Shown: positions 1-8,081, numbered from the stretch's first letter. The stretch is 64,000 nt of DNA from JANMDU01 sp043777675 (GCA_043777675.1 JAYWHR010000047.1:1-64000), one strand, 5' to 3'. Translations and numbers: made by a program. Notes: a model not told the origin generated them from the sequence alone.

Positions 1-24
1 GTCCATCTGTAACTTCGCTTTCAT
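1..24 (-). CDS. 5' end of an unidentified gene running off the window
   Basis: An ATG at 24-22 on the minus strand is preceded by a strong Shine-Dalgarno run (AGGAGGGTGA, 40-31). The eight codons visible read MKAKLQMD and remain open to the window edge. The start lies next to a pair of 18-bp direct repeats, which is how several insertion-sequence transposase genes begin, so a transposase is a reasonable guess, but eight residues cannot identify it. Confidence 0.3.
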
Positions 25-44
25 TCAATTTCACCCTCCTAAAA

Positions 45-86
45 GGTGACATTTGAATTTGCCGCGATGGTGACGTTTCTATTTGC
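45..86. repeat. Two 18-bp direct repeats, possible IS terminal repeats
   Basis: GGTGACATTTGAATTTGC (45-62) and GGTGACGTTTCTATTTGC (69-86) match at 15 of 18 positions with a 24-bp period. Repeated motifs of this kind sit at the ends of some insertion sequences (IS21-type ends carry them). They lie directly upstream of the possible gene start at 24. The stretch from 87 to 235 shows nothing else I can name. Confidence 0.35.
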
Positions 87-235
87 TTATGACACCTCAG
101 TACACCTCCAGCTTTAGCGGCTGTGTGAGGTGGCAATAGAGCTTTCTTGATGAGAAGAAAGAAGAATTACAAGAGAAACAGGGCAGCAGCCGGCATGGAT
201 GCTGCGCGGAGTGCTATGAGTTTGGATTTATCGCG

Positions 236-583
236 CTAGCGTTCTACTACTTGAAACATAGGTGCATCAGACGTTCCGCATGCAGTGACTTTCACATTCA
301 TCCGTCCAATTGCGCCAGAAACGTAGAGGAAATATTCTGCATAGCATGATGAGCCTGCTTGATTTCCGTCGACGTATCGGACTTTATAAACCGTGGTCCC
401 ACTCACTTCGCCAATTTTAGAGATGATGCTTTGACTTTCAGCTAGATGTAATCGTGCATTTGCTAGCGTTTTGTCGAAGTGATTCAGCGCCAGCCAACAT
501 CCTGTGATCACCGCGAGCACGACACCAAATGCAATCCAGAAACGGGCTGGTTTTTCTGGGTTGTAAGTTACTTGCACGTGCAA
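236..583 (-). CDS. Small single-pass membrane protein downstream of RHS gene, candidate immunity protein
   Basis: A 115-residue protein of unknown family. A short cytoplasmic N-terminus is followed by one clear membrane segment (about residues 14-32, FWIAFGVVLAVITGCWLAL) and an approximately 80-residue outer domain with three cysteines. Its start overlaps the end of the RHS gene by 16 bp, so the two are translationally coupled. Position directly after an RHS C-terminal domain is where immunity genes normally sit; the membrane anchor would fit protection against a toxin acting at or across the inner membrane. That role is inference from position only. Confidence 0.6.
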   Translation of the reverse strand: MHVQVTYNPEKPARFWIAFGVVLAVITGCWLALNHFDKTLANARLHLAESQSIISKIGEVSGTTVYKVRYVDGNQAGSSCYAEYFLYVSGAIGRMNVKVTACGTSDAPMFQVVER

Positions 584-3500
584 AGCTTTGAGCTGGTGTA
601 GCCGCCGAACTCCACGCCGAATGCGGCAAGGTAACTCAACTTAGCCTGCCAATTACCCATTCCGAATTGGGGCAAGCTTGTCTCAGCATATCCACCGCCC
701 ACTTTAGTAGTCACAGCGTTACCAGTTCGAACCGTTCCCGCCACGCCAATAGATAGCGTTGGTATCTTTGCTTCTGCACCAAGTGTTCCGAATGTTCGGC
801 CTATCGAGCCAGCCGAGCCAACGGCGTGTGGCGACACAGACTGCTGCGGATCAAATCCAAAACCACCACCGATTCCAGTGCCTAGCCGAGAAGTAATTTC
901 GATTTTTCCGTCACTGCACGTGAAATTCACGCCGCCACCTATTCCGCCGTACAACTCAAAGCCAACGGACCACAGACCTAGCGGATCAGTAAAAGACAGA
1001 GGATTCCCCTCCACATATCCAAACCTCGACCAGCCACCGTCTAAACCAATTGGATCAGGTTGCGTGTACCTGCCTTGACCGCTCATGTATTCGCGCATGA
1101 AATTCTGGGCAAGGCCAGTCTCGCTGTCCCAGTATTGGCCGGGCAGTCTGAAGTTCAGCGCCACCCCCGGATTCGTTGCTACCAACAGCACTGGCTGATT
1201 CGTGATCGCAGCATTCGGATTCGTCGTCGCTTTCAAGATACCCGTTGGTTTGTTGTCTCCAAACGCGCTGTAAGCCCACTGCCACACTGGCTTGGCTTGA
1301 TCGTCGGTGACGATTCTTGGCGTTCCGAGGTGATCGCTGTGAATGTTGAAGTATCGGTTGCCTCTGAACATGGCAATCGGAATCGCATTGCCATCATCCG
1401 TGGGCAGCCAAATGTATTCCGTTCTGCCTGTGCTTGTTGCTCCCCCATTGCCATATTCACCCGTCATCGCCCAGCTTGGTAAGCCTGCTTCTCCGTAGCT
1501 GTAACTCGTGCCCAAGGTGGCATTGGTTTGCGCAGTCGCGTAGAGCCACTGGAAGTTCTTTTTGAGCCAATCGGTGAAGGTTGTGCCTAGCTCTGCTTCA
1601 TTCGGCAGCGTTTGCGCAGATTGCGGCTCGCTCTTGAAGACGCGCTGGCCTTGGGCGTTGTGCAGATAGGTGATCTTGGCGGCTTCTCCGCTTTGGGTGA
1701 TTTGTACCTTGTCTAGGCGGTTTTCTGCGTTGTAGTCGAAGGTGCGCAGGCCGTCACTGGTGAGGTTGCCATTCGCATCGAGCTGGTAGTTGATGCTGGA
1801 GATGACGTTGCTGACCGTTCTTCTCGTGCCGTTGGCGGCGGTAGCTTGGGTGAGGACGGATTGGTTGAAGCCTAGGAGTTTGTTGCTGGTTTGCTCGATG
1901 TTCAGATTCTGAGCCGTTGTAGCCGCGCGGTCAGTCGCTTCAAACACGCCGTCGATGTCGGTGTCGCTGACTTTCTTGGCGATGCTGGTCAGGCGGTTGC
2001 TGTTCGCGTCATAGCTGTAACTTTGCTCTGAGCCTGCTCGGTTGAAGCTAGTTAAGCGGTTGCGGTTGTCGTAGCCGGCTGTCCATGTGAAGGGGACTTG
2101 ATACAGCTCGGTGACGATGCTAGTTTCTGTGCCGATGGTTTGCGTGACGGTGCGGCTGGCCCACAGGTTTTGTGTGATGCTGGTGATGCGGCTGGCTGCG
2201 TCGTAACTGAGGGTGCTGAATTCGGTGGCGGTGATGCGGCCGTCTGCATCGGAGGTTCTACTTGCTGCGTCGCAGTTCGTTTGAATGCTCGGGGCGTAGA
2301 GATTGCCTGTGATGCAATTCCAGCTCCATGCTTTGGGTTGATTGAGGGCGGTGTGGCTGAGGTTGTTGATCAGCGGGGTCGTTGCCGGGGCGCGTAGCAC
2401 GCTGGTTCTGGGGCGCTGGGTGTCGATGCTTGCGATTTTGCCGCTGGCGTTTCTTCGGTAGAAGACGTTGAGGCCGCTTGGGTAGGTCACTTGAGCTAGC
2501 TCGCCTGCGGCTGTGTAGGCGTAGCTGGTGGTTAGGACTGTGGGGTTGGCGGGGTTGTCGTTGACGATTTGGGTTTTTTTGGTGATTCGACCGAAGGGGT
2601 CTCGCTCGTATTTGGTGCTGCCGCTGGCATCTTGCATTTCTCGCAGGTAGCCTGTTTGCTGGCCTGCTGCCGTTCCGTCGTAGAAGAAGCTCTGATTCTT
2701 GCCGTCTGCGAACGTGATTTGGGTGACGCGGGAGAGGTTGTCGTATTGGTAGGTGGTTTGCTGATTCTTCGCATCCAGCATGCTCAGGGCATTGCCGGCT
2801 GGGTCTCTTGTGTAGCTTGTACTTCCGATGTCTGGGCTGGTCTCGGTGAGGACTTCGCCCCAAGCGTTGCGCACATAGCTGGTTTGCACGCCTTTGGGAT
2901 CGATGGCTGCGGTGAGTTGGTTGAGCTGGTTGTAGTAGCTGTCGGCTTGGTTGCCATCGGGCAGTGTGGTGGCGATGGGGCGGCGCAGGGCGTCTAGGGT
3001 GGTTTGCGTGGCTGCGCCTAGGGGGTCGGTGGAGCGCACTGCGTTGCCGTTGGCATCGTATTGGAGGGCGGTTGTTTGCGCTACTGGGTTGGTGCCGCCT
3101 TGGATGGCTGCCACTCGGTTTAAGCTGTTGATGACGCGCTGGGTGGACAGGGCGATTTGGTTGTTGGCATCTTTGATTTGTTCAGAGACTCGGTTGCCCA
3201 TGGCATCAAGCGTGTATTGATGCAAGTTGCCTCGGTTGTCACTTGCTGAGATCAGGCGCTGGGCGGCATCGTAGGTGTAGGTGATGGCGTGGCCGTTGGG
3301 GATCTGGGCGCTGGCGATTTGGCCGCTGGCTCGGTAAGTGTAGCTCGTGGTTTGGCGCTGCGCTGCGGCGAGATTGCTACCTCGGGTTATCTGCGTCACT
3401 CTGCCTCGGGCATCGTATTGATAGCTGGTTTGCAAGCCATTCGGGGCGGTCTCAACGAGCACTCTGCCTGCGCCATCAAATGTGTTGCTGCTGATGTGGC

Positions 3501-4944
3501 TAAGGGGATTGGTGCTGCTGGCTCGGTTGCCTTGCGCGTCATAGCCAAAGCTCCAAATTTGGCCGCGAGCATCTGTCATTCTGGTGAGCAAGTTGTTGGC
3601 GTTATACGTGTAGCTGGTTTGGCGAGTTTGGCCGTTGGAGGAGCCGCCGGTGGTGTCTAGCTCGCTCTGGTTGAGGATGTTGCCTGCAGTGTCGTAGCTG
3701 TAGGCAGTCGTCTTGCCTTGCTCAGTAACTAGCACTGGCAGCCTGAACGTGGGATGCCACTGCGTGCTGGTGGTTTGCTGCTCAGGGCGGCCTGCGGCTT
3801 TGGTTTGCGACAGCGGCAGGCGACGCGTTGCGTCCCAACTGGTGGTGCTAATGAAGCCCAAGAAATCGGTTTCGCTCTCAATCAAGCCGGCGGCGTTTTG
3901 CACTCTTCTGGCGGCATCGCGCAGGCTTTGGCCTGAAGGTTTGTCTGCGCCGGTCACGGCCAGTTGGCTCAAGCTGGTGGCGTAGTTGTAGGTGCGTGGC
4001 GTGCCTAGTGGGTCGGTGATAGTGGCGCTGCTGATTTGGCCTTGCGCATTGCTAGTGCCGTAGCTGACTTGGAAGCGGTCTGCACCACCTGCTTTAGTGG
4101 TCTCGATGGCTTTGCCTTGGGCGTCGTAGCTGTAGGTGGACAGGGTGAGGTTATTTTCATCAACGACGCTGGTGAGCAGGTGGGGGAAGCTGGCGTTGTC
4201 GTAGCGGTATTTTTTGGAGGTATTGCCGGGATAGCCGGCAAAAATCAAACGTCCAATGCTATCGTATTGATAGTCAATAAGCTGCCCGTTAGGCGTAGTG
4301 ATTTGGCTGATTTGGCCGCTGCTGTTATAGGTGAGCAGGAGGCTTCGGCCAAACTGGTTGGTAATCGCGGTGAGCTCGTTGGCGGCGTTGAAGTTATAGT
4401 TCATCACCCAACCGCTGCGGGCTACGTGACTGAGGATTTGGCCGTTAGCGTTGAAGAGAATTGTGCTGTCGTCGCTTCCGCTTATGTAGCGCCAACCGGG
4501 CTGGCCGGAGTAGCCACCCAAGCCCGCTGGCAAGGTAACAGAACCAAGATACTCAGTGCCAGTAGTCGCTGATATCCAATTTGCGTTGACATTTGCTCGG
4601 TTGAAGAGGCGCAAGCTGCCATCTCCGAGGACAAGTTTGAACTGTAGCGGACCGCTGCCGTAGCTTAAAGAAGCGATTGAAGCTAGATGCCAATTTGCAG
4701 CATGATTGGGCAAACCGCTAAATGTGCCAGTGACTTGGCTACGGTAGCTGCGATTGATGCTTAGCCCATGGGCGCTGGTATCAGACCAGTCTGTCTCATA
4801 GAGCTGTTTTTCGCCAGTTGCGGGAGTAATAGGATGCCCCGTGCTTGCACCTGCTTGGCAGGTTTGAGGATCAAGTGGCGTTGGGGGGGGGGGGTGAGCA
4901 AGCTGGGCGGTCATACCCCCGACAAACGACTGCATTTTCTCCAA
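568..4944 (-). CDS. RHS / YD-repeat protein, main body (frameshifted from its signal peptide)
   Basis: The 1458-residue frame is filled with YD repeats (YDAxGNR, YDNxNRLT, YQYDxxGR patterns from about residue 200 to 1180), followed by the RHS core signature near residues 1290-1330 (GQYWDSETGLAQN, GRYTQPDPIGLDGG, GNPLSFTDPLGLW). After the core comes a variable, glycine-rich tail of about 115 residues with no family I recognise, where RHS proteins carry their toxin or effector. The first codons (MEKMQSFVGGMTAQLAH) are probably artefactual: the upstream overlapping frame (4871-5254) supplies a signal peptide and joins this frame in phase if the 12-base G/C run at 4883-4894 has 11 bases. The real product is then about 1560 residues and secreted. 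Confidence 0.9.
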   Translation of the reverse strand: MEKMQSFVGGMTAQLAHPPPPTPLDPQTCQAGASTGHPITPATGEKQLYETDWSDTSAHGLSINRSYRSQVTGTFSGLPNHAANWHLASIASLSYGSGPLQFKLVLGDGSLRLFNRANVNANWISATTGTEYLGSVTLPAGLGGYSGQPGWRYISGSDDSTILFNANGQILSHVARSGWVMNYNFNAANELTAITNQFGRSLLLTYNSSGQISQITTPNGQLIDYQYDSIGRLIFAGYPGNTSKKYRYDNASFPHLLTSVVDENNLTLSTYSYDAQGKAIETTKAGGADRFQVSYGTSNAQGQISSATITDPLGTPRTYNYATSLSQLAVTGADKPSGQSLRDAARRVQNAAGLIESETDFLGFISTTSWDATRRLPLSQTKAAGRPEQQTTSTQWHPTFRLPVLVTEQGKTTAYSYDTAGNILNQSELDTTGGSSNGQTRQTSYTYNANNLLTRMTDARGQIWSFGYDAQGNRASSTNPLSHISSNTFDGAGRVLVETAPNGLQTSYQYDARGRVTQITRGSNLAAAQRQTTSYTYRASGQIASAQIPNGHAITYTYDAAQRLISASDNRGNLHQYTLDAMGNRVSEQIKDANNQIALSTQRVINSLNRVAAIQGGTNPVAQTTALQYDANGNAVRSTDPLGAATQTTLDALRRPIATTLPDGNQADSYYNQLNQLTAAIDPKGVQTSYVRNAWGEVLTETSPDIGSTSYTRDPAGNALSMLDAKNQQTTYQYDNLSRVTQITFADGKNQSFFYDGTAAGQQTGYLREMQDASGSTKYERDPFGRITKKTQIVNDNPANPTVLTTSYAYTAAGELAQVTYPSGLNVFYRRNASGKIASIDTQRPRTSVLRAPATTPLINNLSHTALNQPKAWSWNCITGNLYAPSIQTNCDAASRTSDADGRITATEFSTLSYDAASRITSITQNLWASRTVTQTIGTETSIVTELYQVPFTWTAGYDNRNRLTSFNRAGSEQSYSYDANSNRLTSIAKKVSDTDIDGVFEATDRAATTAQNLNIEQTSNKLLGFNQSVLTQATAANGTRRTVSNVISSINYQLDANGNLTSDGLRTFDYNAENRLDKVQITQSGEAAKITYLHNAQGQRVFKSEPQSAQTLPNEAELGTTFTDWLKKNFQWLYATAQTNATLGTSYSYGEAGLPSWAMTGEYGNGGATSTGRTEYIWLPTDDGNAIPIAMFRGNRYFNIHSDHLGTPRIVTDDQAKPVWQWAYSAFGDNKPTGILKATTNPNAAITNQPVLLVATNPGVALNFRLPGQYWDSETGLAQNFMREYMSGQGRYTQPDPIGLDGGWSRFGYVEGNPLSFTDPLGLWSVGFELYGGIGGGVNFTCSDGKIEITSRLGTGIGGGFGFDPQQSVSPHAVGSAGSIGRTFGTLGAEAKIPTLSIGVAGTVRTGNAVTTKVGGGYAETSLPQFGMGNWQAKLSYLAAFGVEFGGYTSSKLCTCK

Positions 4945-5254
4945 TCTTATCGCTTTGTCCGTTTACGTAAACGTCCACCCCGTAATATCTAAATGGCCAT
5001 TCGCCCCATATTTTTCCGTTAGCTCGAACGTTGGGATTTCCGTTGCCTTGATAGACTTGATTGAATTTGGCAATAGCTAGTGGGGCAATTTCCTCGCAAC
5101 TTCCTGGCCCGAATCGACCGTAGTATTCCTCGGGCAAAATTAGTGCATTGGTTGTATATGTGTCACATGTTTGTGCTGTTGTAATCTGTTGCGAAGCTGC
5201 CAAGACCACAAAAAGCACCGCTCGAGCAAATCGGATGTAACTACGCGTGTTCAT
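4871..5254 (-). CDS. Signal peptide and N-terminal domain of the RHS protein, terminated early by a homopolymer frameshift
   Basis: A 127-residue frame beginning with a Sec signal peptide (hydrophobic core ARAVLFVVLAAS, cleavage near TTAQ-T) and a Cys-containing domain of about 90 residues. It ends SPPPPNAT-stop within 13 bases after a run of 12 C on the coding strand. Removing one C gives SPPPPTPLDPQTCQAG and continues into the YD-repeat frame. The CxAGxxTGxPIxxxTGEK stretch that follows is what normally sits just after the secretion signal of YD-repeat proteins, which supports one original gene. Either a phase-variable site, an inactivating indel, or a sequencing error in the homopolymer. 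No good Shine-Dalgarno is seen before the ATG at 5254. Confidence 0.7.
   Translation of the reverse strand: MNTRSYIRFARAVLFVVLAASQQITTAQTCDTYTTNALILPEEYYGRFGPGSCEEIAPLAIAKFNQVYQGNGNPNVRANGKIWGEWPFRYYGVDVYVNGQSDKIGENAVVCRGYDRPACSPPPPNAT
4883..4894. repeat. Homopolymer of 12 G (12 C on coding strand) at RHS frame junction
   Basis: The run lies exactly in the overlap of the signal-peptide frame and the RHS frame. With 12 bases the leader ends at a stop 13 bases later; with 11 (or 14) the frames fuse. Such tracts change length by slipped-strand mispairing, so this has the form of a phase-variation switch. Confidence 0.85.
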
Positions 5255-5287
5255 GTGAATTTACGAATTATTGTTTATCTAAATTAG

Positions 5288-5554
5288 TGAACTTGTCCCA
5301 TAGCGTGGACACCAAAGAGAGCTATTGCTGGGTTGTTCGCCCGGAGTGCTTAATCATAGCTGAGCGACCTCCTCGTTTACATTTTGTGTCGACACGTTTT
5401 GCTTGGTTTACCAGCTACTCCCGCACGAAGCCACCGGCGTTTGCATGCCCAAGCTGCTGTGCGCACGATCATTGTTGTAGTAGCCAATCAATTTCAGCAT
5501 GTCATGACGCGCTTGCTTTCGTGTTTCGTAGCTTTGGCGATTGACGTACGTATC
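5288..5554 (-). mobile_element. IS3-family remnant (terminal repeat plus OrfB C-terminus)
   Basis: One end begins at 5288 with TGAACTTGTCCCATAGCGTG, which has the TGA...GGACAC form of IS3-group terminal repeats. Going inward on the minus strand lies the C-terminal end of a transposase OrfB. The remaining two thirds of the element and the other end are missing. It sits between the RHS gene and carA. Confidence 0.7.
5408..5554 (-). pseudogene. C-terminal fragment of IS3-family transposase OrfB
   Basis: Minus-strand translation gives VNRQSYETRKQARHDMLK followed by LIGYYNNDRAHSSLGMQTP and a stop at 5408. This matches the end of IS3 OrfB integrases, where a Tyr-Asn-Asn/x-Arg-x-His-Ser-x-Leu-Gly motif closes the rve domain. 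A stop codon lies eight codons upstream of the conserved part, so nothing N-terminal survives. An overlapping orphan ORF in another frame runs over its first bases, showing that the junction is not a native gene boundary. Confidence 0.75.
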
Positions 5555-5856
5555 TCAGGTTCAAGTCTTTCACTGTAGCGAACCCTATACCTAAACGTCG
5601 TTAAGAAGCTAGTTGCATAAAAACTTAAACCCGAATTCGCTTTTTCAATTGCACCGCTCGCATGAATCCATGTGTATGGATCGTTGACAAGTATTTCTTC
5701 AGATTTAGTCTGTTTCGGATTGAAATTACCACGTTGAACAATGGCTGAGTGTGTGCTGAGTTTTTTGCAAAATGCGCACACACAAACATGAACCGCTCCA
5801 AGACCGAAGGGTTTGTAATCGAGCTCAGAGCAAGCATCGCAGCACATCAAAGGCAT
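5494..5856 (-). CDS. Orphan ORF coupled to carA, truncated by the IS remnant
   Basis: A 120-residue frame whose ATG overlaps the carA stop as TAATG (5858-5854). The N-terminus is cysteine rich (MPLMCCDACSELDYK, then CVCAFCKK), suggesting a metal-binding knuckle; the rest is not recognisable. The last dozen codons run into the IS3 remnant in the wrong frame, so the original C-terminus is probably lost. It is more AT-rich than the flanking genes. It may be a degraded foreign gene rather than an active one. Confidence 0.35.
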   Translation of the reverse strand: MPLMCCDACSELDYKPFGLGAVHVCVCAFCKKLSTHSAIVQRGNFNPKQTKSEEILVNDPYTWIHASGAIEKANSGLSFYATSFLTTFRYRVRYSERLEPEIRTSIAKATKHESKRVMTC

Positions 5857-7034
5857 TACTGCTTCTCCATCAAAGCGATGAAGCGGTCAAACAAATAAGA
5901 AATGTCATGCGGCCCGGGCGATGCTTCTGGGTGGCCTTGGAAGCAGAAGGCAGGCTTATCCGTGCGGGCTAAGCCTTGCAGCGTGTTGTCGAACAAGCTG
6001 ATGTGGGTGGGGCGCAGGTTAGCGGGCAGCGTTTTTTCATCGACCGCGAAGCCGTGGTTTTGGCTGGTGATGCTGACGCGGCCATTGTCTAAATCTTTCA
6101 CCGGATGGTTGGCGCCGTGGTGGCCGAATTTCATTTTGAAGGTTTTTGCGCCGCTGGCCAACGCCATGATTTGGTGGCCGAGGCAGATGCCGAAGGTGGG
6201 CACGCCTGCTTCGATGATTTCGCGCGTGGCGGCAATGGCGTAGTCGCAAGGCTCTGGATCGCCAGGGCCGTTGGAGAGGAACACGCCGTTTGGCTTGAGG
6301 GCGAGCACGTCTTTAGCAGACGTCTGCGCTGGCACGACCGTTACTTTGCATCCACGCTCTGCGAGCATGCGCAAGATGTTGAACTTGACACCGAAGTCGT
6401 AAGCGACAACGTGGAATTTGGGCGAGGATTGCTCACCATATCCGGGCTTGCCGTCATGGTTGAACAGCTTCCATTCCGTCTCTGTGAAAGCGTATTTTTC
6501 ACTCACACTGACGACTTTGGCCAAATCCAAACCGGCCATCGAAGGCGCGGCTTTGGCGGCGGCCAAGGCTTTGTCTACATGCGCTTGCGTAACTTCTTCG
6601 CCAACTTTGAGCGCCACAATCGCGCCATTCTGCGCACCTTTGCTGCGCAGAATGCGGGTGAGCTTGCGGGTATCGATGCTGGCAATGGTCACGCAGTTTT
6701 CAGCCACCAAATATTGCGACAAAGTTTGCGTGCTGCGGAAATTCGATTCGAGTAGCGGCAGATCCTTGATGATCAAGCCAGCGGCGAAGACTTTGCGCGA
6801 TTCGACGTCTTGCGCATTAATGCCGGTGTTGCCAATATGCGGATAGGTGAGCGTGACGATTTGCTGGCAATAGCTGGGGTCGGTCAAGATTTCTTGGTAG
6901 CCGGTCATGGAGGTGTTAAACACCACTTCGCCGACCGTGTGGCCTGGAGCGCCGATGGATTCACCGATGAAGACTGTGCCATCTGCCAGAGCCAAGAGGG
7001 CGTGGGGATGTTTGCCCTTGAGAGAAGAAAGCAC
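5856..7034 (-). CDS. carA: Carbamoyl-phosphate synthase small subunit
   Basis: The 392-residue glutaminase subunit of carbamoyl-phosphate synthase hydrolyses glutamine and passes ammonia to CarB for arginine and pyrimidine synthesis. The N-terminal CPSase_sm domain (residues 1-150) is followed by a class I glutamine amidotransferase domain with nucleophile Cys in GICLGHQ and the catalytic His in FQGHPEAS. The start is GTG at 7034, preceded by AGGAG at seven bases. The usual partner carB does not follow; an orphan ORF, an IS fragment and an RHS gene occupy that place. The ribosome-binding site and start codon lie inside a predicted hairpin. Confidence 0.97.
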   Translation of the reverse strand: MLSSLKGKHPHALLALADGTVFIGESIGAPGHTVGEVVFNTSMTGYQEILTDPSYCQQIVTLTYPHIGNTGINAQDVESRKVFAAGLIIKDLPLLESNFRSTQTLSQYLVAENCVTIASIDTRKLTRILRSKGAQNGAIVALKVGEEVTQAHVDKALAAAKAAPSMAGLDLAKVVSVSEKYAFTETEWKLFNHDGKPGYGEQSSPKFHVVAYDFGVKFNILRMLAERGCKVTVVPAQTSAKDVLALKPNGVFLSNGPGDPEPCDYAIAATREIIEAGVPTFGICLGHQIMALASGAKTFKMKFGHHGANHPVKDLDNGRVSITSQNHGFAVDEKTLPANLRPTHISLFDNTLQGLARTDKPAFCFQGHPEASPGPHDISYLFDRFIALMEKQ

Positions 7035-7073
7035 TGGGTTAACTCCTACGAGTGTTATTCGTACGCCCAGTGC
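7031..7073 (-). promoter_or_regulatory. Hairpin enclosing the carA ribosome-binding site and GTG start
   Basis: On the transcript the 8-base arm GCACTGGG (7073-7066) pairs perfectly with CCCAGTGC (7038-7031); the second arm contains the carA GTG start codon. Between them lies an inner TACGA/TCGTA stem directly followed by the AGGAG ribosome-binding site. Folded, this would hide the start codon, so translation could depend on unfolding. Function is inference. Confidence 0.45.
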
Positions 7074-7202
7074 CGCATGTCCACCTTATTGACTAAATAA
7101 TTTGCTAGCTTCTTGCTTTGCAAATTTAGCAGGGCGAAGACGGTGCTCTTGAGGGGAAATGCTGATTTGCGCTAGGCAGTACGTGGATAATTGGTAGTTG
7201 AG

Positions 7203-7237
7203 AGTATAGCTCAGAGGGGTATGCAAAAAATGCATGG
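7203..7237 (-). promoter_or_regulatory. Weak candidate carA promoter region
   Basis: A TATACT hexamer lies at 7209-7204 on the minus strand, about 170 bases before the carA start. No well-spaced -35 box is evident (TTGCAT occurs at only 12 bases spacing). The region 7035-7253 otherwise contains an imperfect inverted repeat (CTAAATTTGC with GCAAATTATTTAG, about 7088-7130). Confidence 0.25.
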
Positions 7238-7253
7238 TTACATCGAAACACCT

Positions 7254-8081
7254 TCAAGAGGCTCTTACTGCAGCACTTGCATGCAAGCAAATCGCTGCAG
7301 CTGCGGCCACGTTGAGCGATTCCTGCCCGCCGGGCTGCGCGATACGCACATTCGCCTGCGCCAGAGATTCCAATTCTTGGCTCACGCCTTGCCCTTCGTG
7401 GCCAAAAATATAGGCGAAATCACTCATTCGCCGGCATAAAGCCTGCGTAGATTGCTCATTTTTTGATAGCAAAGCCTGCGCCTGCAATTCATGTAAATAC
7501 TGCCCAAGGTGGCTGCTCGTCACAGCCAGAGGATGCTGCAAAGCCTTCAATTGCTCGATGGATGCAGCCTCCACAATCCGCAGCGAGAAATGCGCCCCCA
7601 TACCTGCGCGCAGCACTTTCGGGCTCCACAGCGCGACCGTGCCACTGAGCGCGATGATCTGCTGCACGCCAAATGCCGCAGCGCTGCGCAAGATGCTGCC
7701 CGCATTTCCCGGATCTTGCAGGCGATCCAAGATCACGCTGCGCGCTAAGGCTTCAATCGACGTCTCTTGCGGCAAGCGGAGCACCAAACCCATCGCCGCC
7801 GGAGACTCCAAACCACTGATCTCGCGCAAGAGCGCATCAGCAATAACTATCGTTTTAGTAGCACTCCGCGCACATTCCATACCGGCTAGATGCTGTTTTT
7901 TGTCGGAAATCACAGCAATTTCTGCTCTCCAGCCCCGCGCCTGCGCTGCATCACATAAATGCTCGCCTTCCACCCAAACCCGCCCGCTCTTGCGATAAGC
8001 CGAACCATCCTGCGCAAGGCGGCGCAGCTCTTTGACGAGCGGGTTGTCGCGCGAGGTGATGACGGCGAGTGAGCTGGTCAT
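7254..8081 (-). CDS. TrmH/SpoU-family RNA 2'-O-methyltransferase
   Basis: A 275-residue SAM-dependent ribose methyltransferase. The N-terminal substrate-binding domain (to about residue 105) precedes the knotted SpoU domain with its three motifs: LQDPGNAGSILRSAAAFG, IFGHEGQGVSQEL and SLNVAAAAAICLHA. The exact substrate (23S rRNA or tRNA) cannot be told. The start was placed at the ATG overlapping the rnhB stop (ATGA), because the residues upstream of it are an rnhB shadow. A copy of the interspersed repeat (7846-7893) encodes HLAGMECARSATKTI near residue 70. It is the last gene of the rpsB-to-rnhB cluster. Confidence 0.93.
   Translation of the reverse strand: MTSSLAVITSRDNPLVKELRRLAQDGSAYRKSGRVWVEGEHLCDAAQARGWRAEIAVISDKKQHLAGMECARSATKTIVIADALLREISGLESPAAMGLVLRLPQETSIEALARSVILDRLQDPGNAGSILRSAAAFGVQQIIALSGTVALWSPKVLRAGMGAHFSLRIVEAASIEQLKALQHPLAVTSSHLGQYLHELQAQALLSKNEQSTQALCRRMSDFAYIFGHEGQGVSQELESLAQANVRIAQPGGQESLNVAAAAAICLHASAAVRAS
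7846..7893 (+). repeat. Interspersed ATGCCGGC repeat, copy in RNA methyltransferase gene
   Basis: ACTATCGTTTTAGTAGC, CGCGCA and CATACCGGC in the standard order. In the gene's frame (minus strand) it encodes HLAGMECARSATKTI. Confidence 0.75.

Noticed and set aside
1060..4572. Many long ORFs on the plus strand and other frames across the RHS gene
   Set aside because: They are shadows of a GC-biased repetitive coding sequence; the minus-strand frame carries the YD repeats and RHS core motif.
4925..4944. MEKMQ start of the RHS frame taken as the true start
   Set aside because: No signal peptide and no good ribosome-binding site; the overlapping upstream frame supplies both a signal and the family-typical junction.
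7462..7492. Possible further repeat copy (TTTTTTGATAGC...CTGCGCCTGC) near the end of the RNA methyltransferase gene
   Set aside because: Only one arm and a partial spacer are recognisable; ATGCCGGC is missing.
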